The notes under the pieces: generated by a model
Database searches by the model: none
Told to the model about the DNA's origin: nothing
The model's input: the letters and a program-made list of their open reading frames with translations, nothing else
Assembly (NCBI GenBank): GCA_003971905.1
Contig: RSEE01000010.1
Location: 62,001 to 126,000, forward strand
Source: Moniliella sp. 'wahieum'
Lineage: Eukaryota > Basidiomycota > Moniliellomycetes > Moniliellales > Moniliellaceae
DNA length: 64,000 nt
Direction of reading: 5' to 3'
Position numbers and translations under genes: made by a program
In this document: piece by piece, positions 11,968 through 24,230 of the stretch
Layout: every line of letters starts with the position of its first letter
How positions within the stretch are numbered: position 1 is the stretch's first letter

Positions 11968-12665
11968 TTACTCCAAGCCAAGGGCGTGGAGAAGGTAAGG
12001 AAGCCCAAGGAAGTTCTCCAGCTTGCCAATGACACCGCCCAACAGGGTGTTGCTCAGGACATCCTCAAGAGCCGTGACGCCTGTTTCACGAAAGAGAGCA
12101 CATGCAAGATGCCGTTAGTCGCTGACCGTGGCCGAAAAGGGGATAGCCAATAACTGTGGAAGCAAAGTGACGTACCAATCTTGTCGTCAATGAGCTTGAC
12201 CAGGCCCAAGATCTTCTCGAGAACGCCGTCCGGTACTTTTCCATCGACAAGGCCGAGACCCAACTCTGCCTTGGTGAGCCCCACTTCCTGCTCCAACTTG
12301 TCCTGTGTACACATCATCAGGTCAGTCTCCTTCAATCGAACGAAAAATGTTGTGGAAAGTAAGTCTCCGTACCAGTTCGCCCCCTAGAGCACCGTTGAGC
12401 GCATTCTCGACCGCCGTAATGCCCAGACCCTTCTCGATGACTGCAACCAGCTGGCCAACGGTTTGGATCAAGCCCTTGGGCGGGTCAGACGAGCCAGAGC
12501 CAGAGCCAGCGCGACGCTGAATCTCGAATCCATTGCTGGCCTGCATGGCCTGCAAGCCACGAGCCTGAGCCACCATGCCTGTCGGCGAGCGGCCCATAGG
12601 ACGGCACGGCAGCACACAGCGGTAGCCGCGAGAACAGCAGCGAAGGCAAGCGTGAAAAACTTCAT
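11968..12665 (-). CDS. Small secreted protein, unknown
   Basis: Not recognised. Three exons: 12373-12665, 12176-12302 and 11968-12080, with introns of 70 and 95 nt (GTACGG and GTACGT donors). The N-terminus MKFFTLAFAAVLAATAV is a good signal peptide. A frame change near 12605-12620 separates it from the mature part, so the residues just after the cleavage site are uncertain. The mature part is rich in Gly, Leu, Val and charged residues, predicted helical, and looks like three diverged repeats: TVGQLVAVIEKGLGITAVEN, LVDGKVPDGVLEKILGLVKL and GVTALEDVLSNTLLGG, each ending near a Gly-Leu pair. No cysteines in the mature part. About 170 residues in all. It could be a surface or effector-type protein, but that is inference from size and secretion only. 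Confidence 0.65.
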
Positions 12666-14040
12666 CTTGAGTAGGGGCTTCTTGAATAGCAAGGGGAAGT
12701 TGGAAACGAAAAAGGAAGGCGAAGAGAAGACGAAGACGAGAGCGTGTGGTGATGAAGGAAGGGGGGAGGAAGGACAAGTTTTCGTGCCCCTTTTATAGGC
12801 TACTTGTTCGCCATTTTTCCATGTATATGATGATCATTTTGCTCACGCGTACAAGCGCCCACAGTATAGAGCAGAAGTTGGCGCGAGTCTACCTCTCCCT
12901 AGAACCATTTGGGCTACAGCTTACATCTCTGTAGTATCACGGTAATCGGGCGGCATGGCTAACAAGTTCATCGTACATGCAAGAGGTGACGGAGTTATCC
13001 ATTCTCTTTCACGCTCACCATCGTTGTATCGATCGGAGATGTTTCTGCAGAAGGGGAACCAGGTAGTATACGCCAACGATACGGATGAGACGCAGAAGGT
13101 AAATGATGGCATACTAGGTGGTGTGTTGGTACAGATGCGCCTATAATCTGCGGCATTATCTGTGCGGACAGATTTGCACTTCCACAAGCAAAATAGAGAG
13201 GGTAGAATGGATGCTCTCGCTCTCGTGTACTTCACATCTGTTTCCCTCCACGATCGATCATGTCGATCATGTTATTAATGCACGACTCTAGTTGACAAAG
13301 TTAGGGCGGACCAACCCACTTTACAGAATGCATTATTAGTGTGAGATGTAGATTGGCCTACGCAAGGAAGAGTCAAAATGTACCCCCGTGACGCCATTCT
13401 ACAATCGGCACACTATTTCCAAGAACATCTGGCACTAATGCTGCCCAATATTGAGACTGATAAACATGGTGAAGTTTCCATAACCACGTTCCAGAGAGCG
13501 TAAAGGTTTATCCAGGTAACATTTACTAACGCGCGCCACTTTTGGAATGTGGTTTCCAAGAGGCATTGCGAGCAGCACGCAAACACAATCGCACAGACCT
13601 CCGCAGGCGGATGTGTTATCGATTATCGATTATCCTCGCTCTTTTTTTATGTCCGACATCCTGTTTCATTGACGGTCTTATCAGCGTTCCCTTGTCCCGG
13701 CATATCTAAGACCTACGTGCCCCCCTTAGCCCCCTGAGCGCTGAGCGCTCAGGCTGAGCAGCCTCCCTCCTTTTCCAACTGAGGTAGATAAAGAAAAATA
13801 GTGCGTGTCCCTCCCAGCACAAACACTTGGAGGGATCCAAATATGTCATCAACGGGCATGCCGAAGATCCGTATCTAACTCTGAATGTAATGCAGGCGAT
13901 AGAGCGGTATTAGCTACACTGATGGGCACTCAACTGCTTAGGGCGCGTAGGCGCTTAGGCTTCTCGCGAGATGTGTTAATGACTATAGTAGTGACTACAC
14001 TGTTTGGCATATTATAGTTGTTTGCCTGATCGAGCTGAGC

Positions 14041-14088
14041 GCTGATCGCTGATCGCTGATCGCTGATCGCTGATCGCTGATCGCTGAT
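14041..14088. repeat. GCTGATC heptamer tandem repeat
   Basis: About seven consecutive copies of GCTGATC(G), nearly perfect, in the gene-poor stretch. Too short a unit, and no spacers, for any CRISPR-like reading. Likely a polymorphic minisatellite. Confidence 0.85.
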
Positions 14089-15934
14089 CTCGCTGCCATT
14101 TCTATCAATTTCTTCGTCCCGAGCGTCTTGTCTTTCCCTGTTTCTTCCACTTCGCACCCTGTCCTCTGCTCTTGATTCTTTCCCCCGAACGGTTGCTACA
14201 TCTGTAGAAGACCAGAGGACAGGCAGTTGGTAGTGATTGCATTGCACATGAGCTACAGAGGCTAGAGAATATTCCTGCCAGCCAGGAAGGAATATTGCAC
14301 GGAACAAACCAGAAGGTTCCGGACTTGGGCTACCGGCGCCACTGCACCAGTGTGGCGTCACAACACCCTTTACGTAGTCTCGACTCTGGTCTCCCTCTCG
14401 CCTTAGCCCCGACTGTGACACCGTTACTTGGATTACAGTTTTGTTTGTTTGTGGGCGCCCCGCACTGTGTCTCAAACAGTCCATTGTACATCATCCCTGT
14501 GTCTCATTCAGTGTCATCACTATCGTATACTCCCTCCAAGCTATCTCCGTCCATGTAGTCAATTTGGAATATATATTTCGCGTCATCGACGCCATCGATC
14601 AGCGCTGTTTTTATCTACTGTCTTTCCTCCTTTCCACAAAATGGCGGGTTTTGTCCGTTTATACGACGACGCCTATTAGACGTTGATCCGATGTGGTGAA
14701 ACAGAAGGGTGCAGAGCAGGGTGAAGCTGAAGCTTTAGCGCTGAAGTCCTCACACTCTTCCCTTTTTGCTCAACACCTATAATCTTGCAGAGGGAATCGG
14801 TTATGTCCTAACTTCCTCCACTTTTCTTCCTCGATCAACAACTGACAGGGAGAGATATGAGATCTGAGATAAGACGCTTATCTAACCCCGCTGGTCACTT
14901 AACCACACTGAGTGACTGACTTTTGTCTCTGCTCCACATTCAGATTCATATGTGATAGGGAGATTGACGAGAGGCCGATGGTGTCCGAGAAGTTAAAAAA
15001 GCTATATACTGTGCACGGTCCTCTTAGTTAATCAGGTAAATATTCTCACTGCTCTTCGCCGATCCTGTTCTCCTTTCCCTTAACAGTGCACCCTTTGCTT
15101 CCCTTTTTTGGTATTACTTGGTCTCACTCTTCGTATCTCCCGACCCTTCCATATGCATTCACCTGAAACATGATAATCGTTGAATTGAGATAATAGAAGA
15201 GAGATCTTCGCTGGATCAACGTCGCCAACTCTGTTGGGTAATTTGGTCCTCTTGACGTATTCTACGCTACAAATGTCATCTCCCTCCGCATTAGTGAGTA
15301 TACTACCAATACCTGTCACATGTCATTGCAATCGATCGTATATAGGCTTCGACATACACACTAATTTTGGGCTCAAGGTTCGGATCCTGTTGGCAAATAC
15401 CTATATTATCATTTATCTTGATTAAGGATCATGAAACAGACCATTACAGCTTCTCATGGAAGCCCATGCGCGTGAATTTACACTAGTCCCTCTCTCTCAT
15501 GGTTATGTAGACTCTTTTGGGGCCCAACGTGTTCCAGGTTATACTTGGTCGAACTTCTTCCATCTCCTCCTCGATCGCTTTTGGCCGCTTTTACCCATTC
15601 TACTCCGCACTTGGTGATACATCTCTATGGATCCGGGCTTACACTCACTTAGTGTGTGGTATGCGTTTAACTTCTCTTCTTTTACATTCTCACTGCACTG
15701 ATGAGCATGCCATCGCCTCTCCTCCTGATCTTCTGTACCGTTGATAACAAATAGTATCTGTTGCATCAGAGTAAAGATCCGACCCCAGACGAGGTTGCAC
15801 AATGACAATACCGGCTTCGGAGGATCTGCACTACCGTGTATATCCTTATAGCGGCACACTCTTTTAGCCAACTCTCTCCAATCGTGTGAAAAAACAACCC
15901 GATCTGAAGTTTCCGGAGAAAGGTGGGACACTTT

Positions 15935-15961
15935 CGCCCCTTGACTCGGAGTCAAGGGGCG
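15935..15961. repeat. Perfect 13-bp-arm palindrome
   Basis: Arms CGCCCCTTGACTC and GAGTCAAGGGGCG meet around a single central G. It could form a cruciform or strong hairpin. No gene next to it explains it as a terminator. Confidence 0.85.
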
Positions 15962-16699
15962 AGAGAACGAACGAGAAAAGTAACCAGTAGTGTCTTCCAT
16001 TCCAATTATTGTTGTACTGTATAATACTGCTTTTTACTTCTGTACCATCACATTTCGCAGGGAGAAAGAAGGGAGAAAAGATCGGTGGTCAGAGAGGACA
16101 AGGGTAGGTTCTCCTTACTTGTAGTGACTACCATCTCGATCCGGGAGAGTTACTTGACCATCCTCGTTCGTTCGCCAAGCCTTTTGTTGAATCCGATCCG
16201 TTTTCAACTATAATAGCAGTAACTAGTAGCAGTTAGTTATAGAGATTAGTCCTAGTGTTGTTCTGTGGAACCGAGCACTCTCTGGTCACAAAGAGCGGGA
16301 ACAAGGTTACGAGTGAAGCGAAGAGCGAAGAGCGGTGCCAGTGTGGAGAGACAGAGGACACCAATTGCAGAGACACGGAAGACAGGAAAGGCGGACGCGC
16401 GCAGCGCCAGTCATACTAGTGCCCCTGGGCCGTGGCACCAGCCTAGTAGGCAATATCACCCCCACATCACAACACTGGCACAACCTCTCGGGCTACAGTC
16501 AGAAGGTGGTATCAAAACATCAATCGCAAAAGACCTCCCTCGATAAACAACAATGTGGTACAAGAGAATGGCACCCTTTGGAAAGAAGGGTACGAAGAAG
16601 GGATATGATCAGGATAGGGGGAGGTCAAATGAGGGTGATGTGGTGTTTTATGTAGGCCGCAGCCCCTCCTCCGATCGACTGGGACGCTGGTCAGGAATT

Positions 16700-19154
16700 T
16701 CACAACGCAGGGCCGAAGGGATCGCGTCCAATGTGAGGCACGGACGGAGAGGGGATGGTATGTGCGGCCTGGGAAGTGCGGGAATGTGTGGGTGCAAGGC
16801 AGGAGGGGTCAGAGGAGCGATTGCATTTTCGCGGTTGCCCCACCACAGGCAAAGGGAGAGTGCCAGTGACAGGAATTACGGGCGCCACGACCGAATGGTG
16901 ATGGAGACGAGAAGAATTTTTGGATTTGACAACAAAATGCTCAGTGGATGTTGGGAGTGACATGCTGTTCGCTTCTGGCAAAGAGAGATGCCCAGAGGTT
17001 GTAGGAAAGAGCCCTCCGTCTCCCTTGAATCCCTCGTTCTCCGCACCCGGAAGGGACGGGAAGCGGGGCGAAAGCGGGAAGCGGGGCGAAGAAGAGGTGA
17101 GTTTGCACTTTGATCCATTGGCTCCATTCTGTTCTGCCAACTGGGCACCATTGAGTTTACGTGTAATGTGTTTGATCTCTTCGAGGAGCCGTTTGCGTTC
17201 CTTACGCAGACGCATTTCTGTCTCCTTGCCACGGTCTCGTTCGGCCCACGAGACGATAGTATGGGTCTTGGTGCGGAGAAAGTGTTGTTGAGGCCCAACC
17301 ACACACCCGGGCCGCATCAAACGCATCCATCCAATCGCTTCATTGGCATCAAATCCGTATTTGTAAATCAAATGACTGCCAATTAGCACGCCTGTTCGTC
17401 CCAGCCCCGCCTTGCAATGGACAGCAATGACCCCCCCTCCTCCGTAACGGTACGAACGCGGTGAAGGAAGGTGCGCAGGATCTGGTCAGTGGGGTTGGAC
17501 CCATCATCAAAATAGAGGTCGAGATGGTCGATGCCGGCCTCGGTAAATAGGGTGCGATCGTACAGCGCCTCGTTCAGCCGTACAACGAGCTTGACATTGC
17601 GCGAAGTGAAATCCGACAGAAGACGGACTCGCATCTCGTCCCAGGTGGAAAACAATGTGCGTTCCTCGGCTGTATCGGGAGTGAGAGAAAGATAGTCGTG
17701 AGAGAAACTAGAAGCAGGATTGACATCCGCATCCAGCTGCTTTTGATGGACAATACTCAACTGAATTCCTTTGCGGAAGCGCGGGTCTTCTGGGGAGGCA
17801 AAAGCGATGACATTCGGTGTAATCCAGGACCAATCATTGTTGGTTGTATGCTCGCCATACAAGTATTCGGAAACATCAAACGTTTCGATGTCAAACAGGT
17901 GGTTCTCGCTCACGGCCCGCCAGGCGCCGTAGACCACATCTTGCAGTGACAAAGCGTAGTCCGCCTTTCCATACCCAGCATCCCGAAAAGGTTCAAGCTC
18001 AAGCTAGATACCACGGATCAGCTGCGATCGGCACATGTTGCGGTAGGGGGTGGGTGATGTGATGAATAAATACGTACAGTGGAAAAGGGATGTAAGGCTT
18101 CAGCGGGGGACTTTTCCTCGACCATGATCAGGTGCAGCGCAAGCAGAGTGACGGCATTGGCCTTCATCCGAGGTCGCGTGGAGGTGTAAAAGACATACCG
18201 TGGTCGATGATATCAGGCCGCTTGAAATCCGAAAAGAATAGCCGTTCTTATATCAGTTTATAGAGGAGAGGCGCATATACGCCAGAGGGAGTTGGGACAT
18301 ACCGTGAGCAAGCCATGCAAGAGAACGCAGAACTGGTAGACCACGACATGTTGAGAGGTCCCCAGTCATCAAAAAAGGGAAATGGCAAAAGGGGTTGGAT
18401 GTTGTTTTGGCGTCGTTCCGTGAGGACTTGCCTTCGCGGTCGATGGTGAACCAGTAAAACTTGGCCTGGATGGGCCTTGGGGCCCAGGCTAAATTCGACG
18501 ACGTAGCCTTACGCGACGGGAGTTTGAAGGCGACATCTTGCGATGGGGGAACGTTCATCCCTGCCGACTTGGGTGCATGTCTGGGAAAGATAGCGTGCCG
18601 CGTTCCATTATGCGCATTCAACGAGGAGGGAGAAGGCAGGGAGCCATCAAACATGGTAAAGTATATACGTGAGCTCACTTGGATCAAGGGATGGGCCGGA
18701 GGAGGAGGCTCAATGGCCTTTTTGAGTGCCGCCCCACCGTCAACTGAAGATGAAGGTGCACACTTGAAGGTGGAAAGCGGGTGGTGTCTGCTGAGGACCG
18801 CGGACGCTTACGCGGGCGCTCAGCTAGGTCGCCGAGCCCGATCTCTGATGGGGCATCGACTGGAAGTGACATGTCAGCCTGGGATACAGTTTTGACAGCG
18901 ACGCTCTCGGTGATATCCATCTCAACTAGTCCATCAGAGGGCGAAGGGGAAGCGACGCAGGTGAGGTCACCCGGATTCAGAAGAGTGGCAGTATTGGGCT
19001 GTCGTTGGCGGTGCTGCTGATGTGTGGGAGGAGGTCGAGCGGATCGTTTGACGATGTCAAGGACGGCAAGGAGGGGGAGGGGGAGGATGAGCTGAGGATG
19101 CTGCTGACGGTTGTGCGACATTGGTGGCTGGTGTGGATGGGTCTGCGGGGGCAT
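16700..19154 (-). CDS. CDC14: Dual-specificity phosphatase CDC14
   Basis: Reverses CDK phosphorylation at mitotic exit and cytokinesis. Segments in order on the minus strand: a possible N-terminal extension with a basic RPRKRPRSS stretch (about 18790); RIYFTMFDGSLP and KFYWFTIDREGK; FFDDWGPLNMS with VYQFCVLLHGLL (about 18310-18400); YTSTRPRMKANAVTLLALHL (about 18150-18210); an intron of about 70 nt; PFRDAGYGKADYALSLQDVV; NVIAFASPED; NVKLVVRLNEALYD; the Asp-bearing loop LDLYFDDGSNP; the catalytic HCKAGLGRTG (about 17395-17425); and GFDANEAIGWMRLMRPG with GPQQHFL. The C-terminal tail is long and disordered and ends at 16700. The catalytic loop sits right at a frame change in a run of seven G (about 17431-17437), and another lies near 18350. 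All key residues (His-Cys-x5-Arg) are present. The start is uncertain (18687 or 19154). Confidence 0.87.
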
Positions 19155-19573
19155 CCGTCAGAGTGGGTGGGACAGTGTGGATGTGCATGCTGCCTTGGTA
19201 GCCCCCCCGAAGAGAGAGGAGGAGTGGTGAAGGTGAGCGTGACGGCTGGGAACTTCGGGGCCACTCGATCGCCCCTGGGACGCAGCGAAGAACGGAGGAA
19301 TAAGAAGGGGGCTGTGCGGGTGAATGCGCTCCACTATAGGTGTGTTTTGGCGTTTAAAGCTTAAAGTACCCCAGCCCGCCTTGTTCCGCTCGCGTGCGCC
19401 CGCTTACGTCATAGCCACGCGCGTAGGCAACTCACGCCCAGCGCAGCCTCTGGCCACTCCGTTCCCACCAACAGCCCATGAGAGCCCGGTTGGGCGTGTG
19501 GGGTGTGGGCACGACGCTCGCAGGGCAACAGTGAATGTTCGCAGCATGATCCTCACATGACAGGCTAAAAAAG
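19155..19573. other. Promoter region of CDC14 to tRNA-Ile
   Basis: No gene seen. GC-rich upstream region of CDC14, then the 3' flank of the minus-strand tRNA. A plus-strand frame at 19005-19364 is antisense to the CDC14 N-terminal extension and is not called. Confidence 0.4.
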
Positions 19574-19669
19574 TGGTCAATATGAGGCTTGAACTCATGA
19601 CCTTGGCATCACCAATACTCTAGAGAAGACATATTAGTACCACGCTCTGACCAACTGAGCTAATCGACC
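19574..19669 (-). tRNA. tRNA-Ile (anticodon AAU) with intron
   Basis: On the minus strand the cloverleaf is complete: acceptor GGTCGAT paired with ATTGACC, D-arm with AGTTGGT, anticodon stem TGGTA/TGCCA with loop C-T-AAT-A, T-arm ATGAG-TTCAAGC-CTCAT, discriminator A. A 22-nt intron lies after position 37. Total 96 nt, 74 mature. The anticodon AAU (read as IAU) fits fungal isoleucine tRNA, whose identity elements match well. Confidence 0.93.
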
Positions 19670-20252
19670 AGGTGTGTTATTTGACCTCAAGTTTTTTTTC
19701 CGTTTTCTGCAAACCCACATTCGGAACAATCAGTAATGAGTCGATGAGTACTTTTTCCAATCTACTCATGTCCCCTCCTGTATCCACGTCTCTACCTCAG
19801 CCGGATGTCTGCCTGATGTATATCTAGTGCGCCGTTGCACATTCTCCAGCGTTCTCTTTTTATACTACACGGAAGCTATATATGGACAACGAACCTGCTC
19901 TCCTTTTCAGGCAGGTATACTAAAGGCCTATGGCGTATGCGTAACACTCTTAGTATATGACTTGCATATGTAGCGATACGCAGGGGGCCACGCATTCCAA
20001 CGTATACTATGAGAGACATAAACGGCAAGAACAGTGGAGATCATAAAAGGATTTCAACGGGGGAGAGGACTATTTTGTCCGCTCCAACACCAGCGCTTCA
20101 AATCCAGGCGGGGAAGACAGATACAGAGGGGGGGGATGGAATGAGATCAACAGGTAAGAAGAGCAGCCAGACAAGGGAAGAGGTATGTGGTACGGAGTGC
20201 ATATGAGAAAAGGGAGGGAGAGGTTGGGGGGCAACGGGGTCGTGAGGGAAGT
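19670..20252. other. Intergenic tRNA-Ile to oxygenase gene
   Basis: No gene seen. AT-rich after the tRNA; TATA-like ATATATGG near 19878. Holds the 3' flank of the oxygenase gene and the upstream region of the tRNA (internal promoter, so little is expected). Confidence 0.4.
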
Positions 20253-21386
20253 TTAAAGCTTGGAAGGAGTACGGCGCACAGGCTCAGCCGATTTGGGGGT
20301 CCAAATATCCTCGGGGTCGGTACCATACGGTGTCATCTGTTCCAAGGCGTTGGCGAAAGCATTGTCGACCAAACTCTTGAGCGCGCGCAGCTCCTCAAAG
20401 TCGACTGTGGGCGCTTTGAGGCCACCACGACGGCCGTAAGCACTTTCGATTGCCTTGCGCCGCTGTCCCAGCATCGACTTGTACTCGTCCAGCGTCTGCT
20501 GGACCAAGTCGAGACGCGAGGTAACGTATGGTCGTACAACTCAAAGTTGTTGGAGCAGGTTGCGGATGTTGCGCAGGTTGGTGATGTCCTCAGTAGGGCG
20601 CTTGGGCCGGAAGGAGGTGACCATGGTGATCCGCTCAAAAGCATTGTCGCACGGCAAGGCCGCATGGTTAATGTACCGCCTTGCATCAACACGCACGAGC
20701 CCAGGTTGGGACCAATTGCCTTGATCGCCTCGCCGTCCCCACGACGAATTTCCGTCTCGCCTCCCACCATGTCTTGCACATCGGACAGCATCAGTACGCA
20801 CACCCACGGGTAAGCATCCCGGTGGTAGCCCACCACGGGCGCTGTCTTCTCCCCGTTCTTGGGTGCAACCGACACGTGCGACTTGGCAAACGGATCGGCC
20901 GAAAGGGTGTTAATGTACTCCCGACGGTCCCAGCCAGCAGGTACTTGGATGTTGGTGTGGCCCAGCTCGTAGTCGAATACAGGCACCAGCTCTTCCCCAG
21001 CAGCCTCCGCGAGCGCAGCCAACGTCGCTGGGTGGGTCCAAAAGTCATACACAAACTTAGATGCTTCAGGGGCCATGCCACGCAGCTGGGCGTGAGGTCC
21101 CGCGAGGGTGGACTGCATCATGTGGTGGTCGAGCACGTGAGGCTGGAGGATGGCCTGGCGCATTGCCTTCACACCTTCGTACGAGGCCAGGGGGAAAGGA
21201 CCCGCACAGCCCATGGAGAAGGGGCCTTGAGACCAGCAAGGGCAAGTTGGTCCATCGTTTGGCGCTCCTGGTCAAGGGGCTTGGTGTACTGCAAGTGCAC
21301 GGCAGGGTTGAAAGTAGCCTCACCGGCGGGACACCGTGAACGGGCGCGGAAGGAGTAGCAGACTGTTGTTGAACAAGAGCGTCCAT
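20253..21386 (-). CDS. 2OG-Fe(II) oxygenase family protein
   Basis: A 2-oxoglutarate/iron dioxygenase of a fungal-specific, uncharacterised type of about 375-400 residues; substrate unknown. Start ATG 21386 (MDALVQQQSATPSAP). Segments: TFNPAVHLQYTKPLDQER, MDQLALAGLKAPFSM-like stretch, SYEGVKAMRQAIL, then the core with FDYELGHTNIQVPAGWDRR, the metal-binding HRD of GYHRDAYPWVCVLML (His and Asp at about 20816-20824), and GGETEIRRGDG. The distal His is in YINHAALPC with the 2OG-binding Arg probably in ERITMVTSFRP. The helical C-terminus is DEYKSMLGQRRKAIESAYG to KSAEPVRRTPSKL. These pieces lie in three frames, so at least three single-base changes are inferred (near 21330, 21225 and 20680, and another near 20520). 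No signal peptide. A TATATA box lies about 100 bp upstream (21488). Confidence 0.78.
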
Positions 21387-24207
21387 GGCGAAGAAGAGAG
21401 GAGAAAAGGTAGGCGCTGATGTGGAGAGAGGAGAGTAGATGTAGGGCTGGTGATGGGATGGTTGGCTAGGCAAGAATCGCTGTGACTTATATAGATTCGG
21501 GGTGCCATCCAAATGTAGCTGCTCGAAGTTATACACTGGCCCGCTTACCGCGCTACGTCGCTTAAAATTAATTGGCCGGGGAGCAGGCACCGCAACTGGC
21601 GCAGTGCGGGTATGTCATGTGCCGGGTTAGGGTGGCGAAGGGGCAGTGTGCGCTTGGGCCGACACTGGTAGTCTGCCTCGGAATTGCCTAGGCGCGGCAA
21701 AACTGCCGCCGTGCCGGGCTGGGACTCTGCAGCGCATGGTTTGGCTGCGCACTAAAGGATTGTGCATCATCAGATGGCAGGTGGGCGCGGGTTGGCGCTT
21801 AGGACGACCCCAGAAAAAGCAAGCGCTACTAAACCACAGTCGTCGGCGAAGTCCACGTCCCCTTTCAGGACAGCAGCGAATCACTGCAGCGAAGTCCGGC
21901 GCACAGTCCACCACAGTACACGGCAACCTGTCACACCAACAGAGAGGGATTCCCCCCGGGGGCATTTTCCCCGCGCTAATACTAACACAGTAGAGAGCAA
22001 CCGCGGCAACCAACACTGCCATTATAGCCACACACTCAGAAGTGCATCAGCTTCAGCAGAGAGTCCCGTTGGGTTTTACGCCGCACGCACTCACGGACGT
22101 GCTAGGTTGAACTGCTACTGTGCATAGGCATAACCGGCTAACCCTCCAACAGCACTCTTTGCTGCCAGCGTGCATGCACACCCCACACAGCTTGCCGAAA
22201 AATATAATGAGGGCGCTTCTGAATTGTTTTTTTTTTCACTCTTCTCATCTTCATTGACTCTGCAGCCACTGAGTACTAACTGTAGAGACAGTTACACCTG
22301 TAGTTTTATCATCATACAACATTAACTCCAACCGCGGCAAAAGGAGAAGAACCTGCGAAGCCGAGGCGTAGTGGCCCGTATGGCGGCACGTGCGGCGGGC
22401 CGCGTGGCATACACAAATCAGATTATAGCCCTAGTCTACCAGACTATAGTATAATACCTCCGGGTTTCGTCTCGTTCCTTGTATTCGTCTCTTGCACCAT
22501 CTCGCTACCTCTCGGCGGTTATCCAACTTGATCTCCCCATCATGCACTGCGCTCCTGACATAATCTGGTTGTCTTTAAAAGCATCACTTCTTCGCTCTTG
22601 TCTGTCTTTCTCATTCGCCTCATATACCCTCTCTTCCCTTGCTCTTGCCCCTACGAACGCGGTTACTACATTCCCTGCCCGTGTCTCGACTTTGTTATCT
22701 CTATATCGCTTTAGAGCTCCCCCTGTTGCAGGTCCGACGCTCTGCTCTATTCTCCTCGGCATCATCATTATTTCCATATTCTGACCGCGCTTATTGCTCT
22801 TCCTCATATTCAAGAGTATAGTATTGCTTTGGAAGCCGATTGGTCTACATTCAGGATGCATGGAATGATGCCTTATATACCAGAGGGAAAGGATAAGTAA
22901 TCACATGGTAAACAACGCGCTTGATGAGGGGGAGAGACACAAGGGGTCGGAAGATCGAGAACAGGGTCATACACACAGCCGGTGGGTATGTGTGTATGGC
23001 CCATCAGTCCGATGTTTACGCCACTGGAAAACCTTAAACTTGGCGGATGTGAAACGCGTTCACCCCGGTAGTCATATACTCCTATGGGCAAAGCTGGTAA
23101 AGGTCTCCGCATGGGAGACCAGCAGCCCAGCATACCACTCGCTTGGGACCTGCTGTTGGTTGGACTGGGGCGTGTCTCGAGCAAATTCAGTCGTCAGGGG
23201 CCACTCTCTGTGCGCCGTCCCCGCTCGGCTCTTCCAACTCCTCTCACAACATAAGCGCATGTCGAAGATTGGGTTGGCATTCGTGGATTTGGTTTGTGTG
23301 TTTCGGGGGCACGCTTGCGTAGATGGGGTTGCTGCTGCCGTACATAATCTGCGTTGATGATGTTGATGTGCAATGGAACGGTTGGCGCATGTCTGGCTCG
23401 CATGAGGTGGGCGTAATCGGGTTGCGGTACTCCGCCGCGACGATTGTGCACCTGTTGGCGGCAATGACGAATGGCGCTGAGGGTCTGAAGGGACGAGGGA
23501 GTTCCTGACGAGCAACGGGAAGCGACGGGCTCAGGGGACACGAAGGACCGCGCGAGCGCGAGCAGAAGAAGACAGAGTGGCTTAAAGTTCGTTGCAGTGT
23601 TGCAAAGAGGTTGCCTACGGGATCGCTGTCATTCCAACGTCGCACCACAGCACGTATCGTCTTCGCATATGCTCCGACACCGGAGGTGCGCCGCCCCGTG
23701 GGCCAGTGCAGTTTGTTAGAGGGTACTGCTAGGGTTCTCCTGCGCGGCCCTCAATGGATCGGTGACGCTCGCCTAGCCGAGCGGAAGCGTTCCGCTCGCA
23801 GGCCGCGCACGCCCTGCTCGCTCCATCTCCCTTCTCTCTCCTTTCTCCTTCCCTTCAGACGTTGCTTGAAGACTTGTGGCTCACCACTTTGCCTTCACGC
23901 CTTGTCTGAAGGTACGCCTCTGCTTCCTTTCTGACCTGTTGCTCCTCACAATGAGACGTTGCTGAAGACTTGTGGCTCACCACTTTGCCTTCACGCCTTG
24001 TCTGAAGGCTGCTTTGCAGCTGATCCATAGGATCGCGAGTGCTCCCAAGTCGCACTCTAGCACAGTTGTCCCGAATAAACCCGTGCCTCCCGTCAACACG
24101 GCCCAAAAACGGCCATCGCGGCACGATGCATGATGCATGATTGCATGGTGCGTGAGGCCCGTGAGGCCGGCCTGAGGCCTGATGCATGAGGCATGATGCA
24201 TGATTCA
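21387..24207. other. Intergenic, about 2.8 kb, no gene called
   Basis: Promoter of the oxygenase gene at the left end. I see no protein family in any frame of the rest. Holds a 54-55 bp direct repeat (23858-23912 and 23955-24008) and a cluster of GATGCATGA-type repeats from 24125. Confidence 0.4.
23858..24008. repeat. Direct repeat of 54-55 bp, two copies
   Basis: Copies at 23858-23912 and 23955-24008, nearly identical, 42 bp apart, each from GACGTTGC to GTCTGAAGG. On the minus strand each would encode TRREGKVVSHKSS, but no gene surrounds them. Confidence 0.8.
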
Positions 24208-24230
24208 TGACATGTGACATGTGACATCAC
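24125..24230. repeat. GATGCATGA / CATGTGACATGTGAC repeat cluster
   Basis: Several GATGCATGATGCATGA and GAGGCATGATGCATGA units, then CATGTGACATGTGACATCAC. Related strings occur at 7041-7062, 33633-33653, 33722-33738 and 52855-52872, always between genes. They may be binding sites or remnants of a short dispersed repeat. Confidence 0.55.

Larger units (their letters stand above)
12666..16699. other. Gene-poor, less GC-rich 4-kb stretch
   Basis: No gene that I can support. Base composition is plainly more AT-rich than the flanks and stop codons are dense in all frames. Contains a short inverted repeat CTGAGCG/CGCTCAG (13734-13752), a heptamer tandem repeat at 14041-14088 and a near-perfect palindrome at 15935-15961. 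Open frames such as 15080-15319 and 15539-16000 (minus) show no family motifs. Confidence 0.5.

Noticed and set aside
14041-14088. Possible CRISPR-like array
   Set aside because: Heptamer units without spacers in a eukaryotic genome; simple tandem repeat.
15539-16000. Minus-strand 153-codon frame as a gene
   Set aside because: No family motifs, sits in AT-rich gene-poor DNA and contains the palindrome; likely chance.
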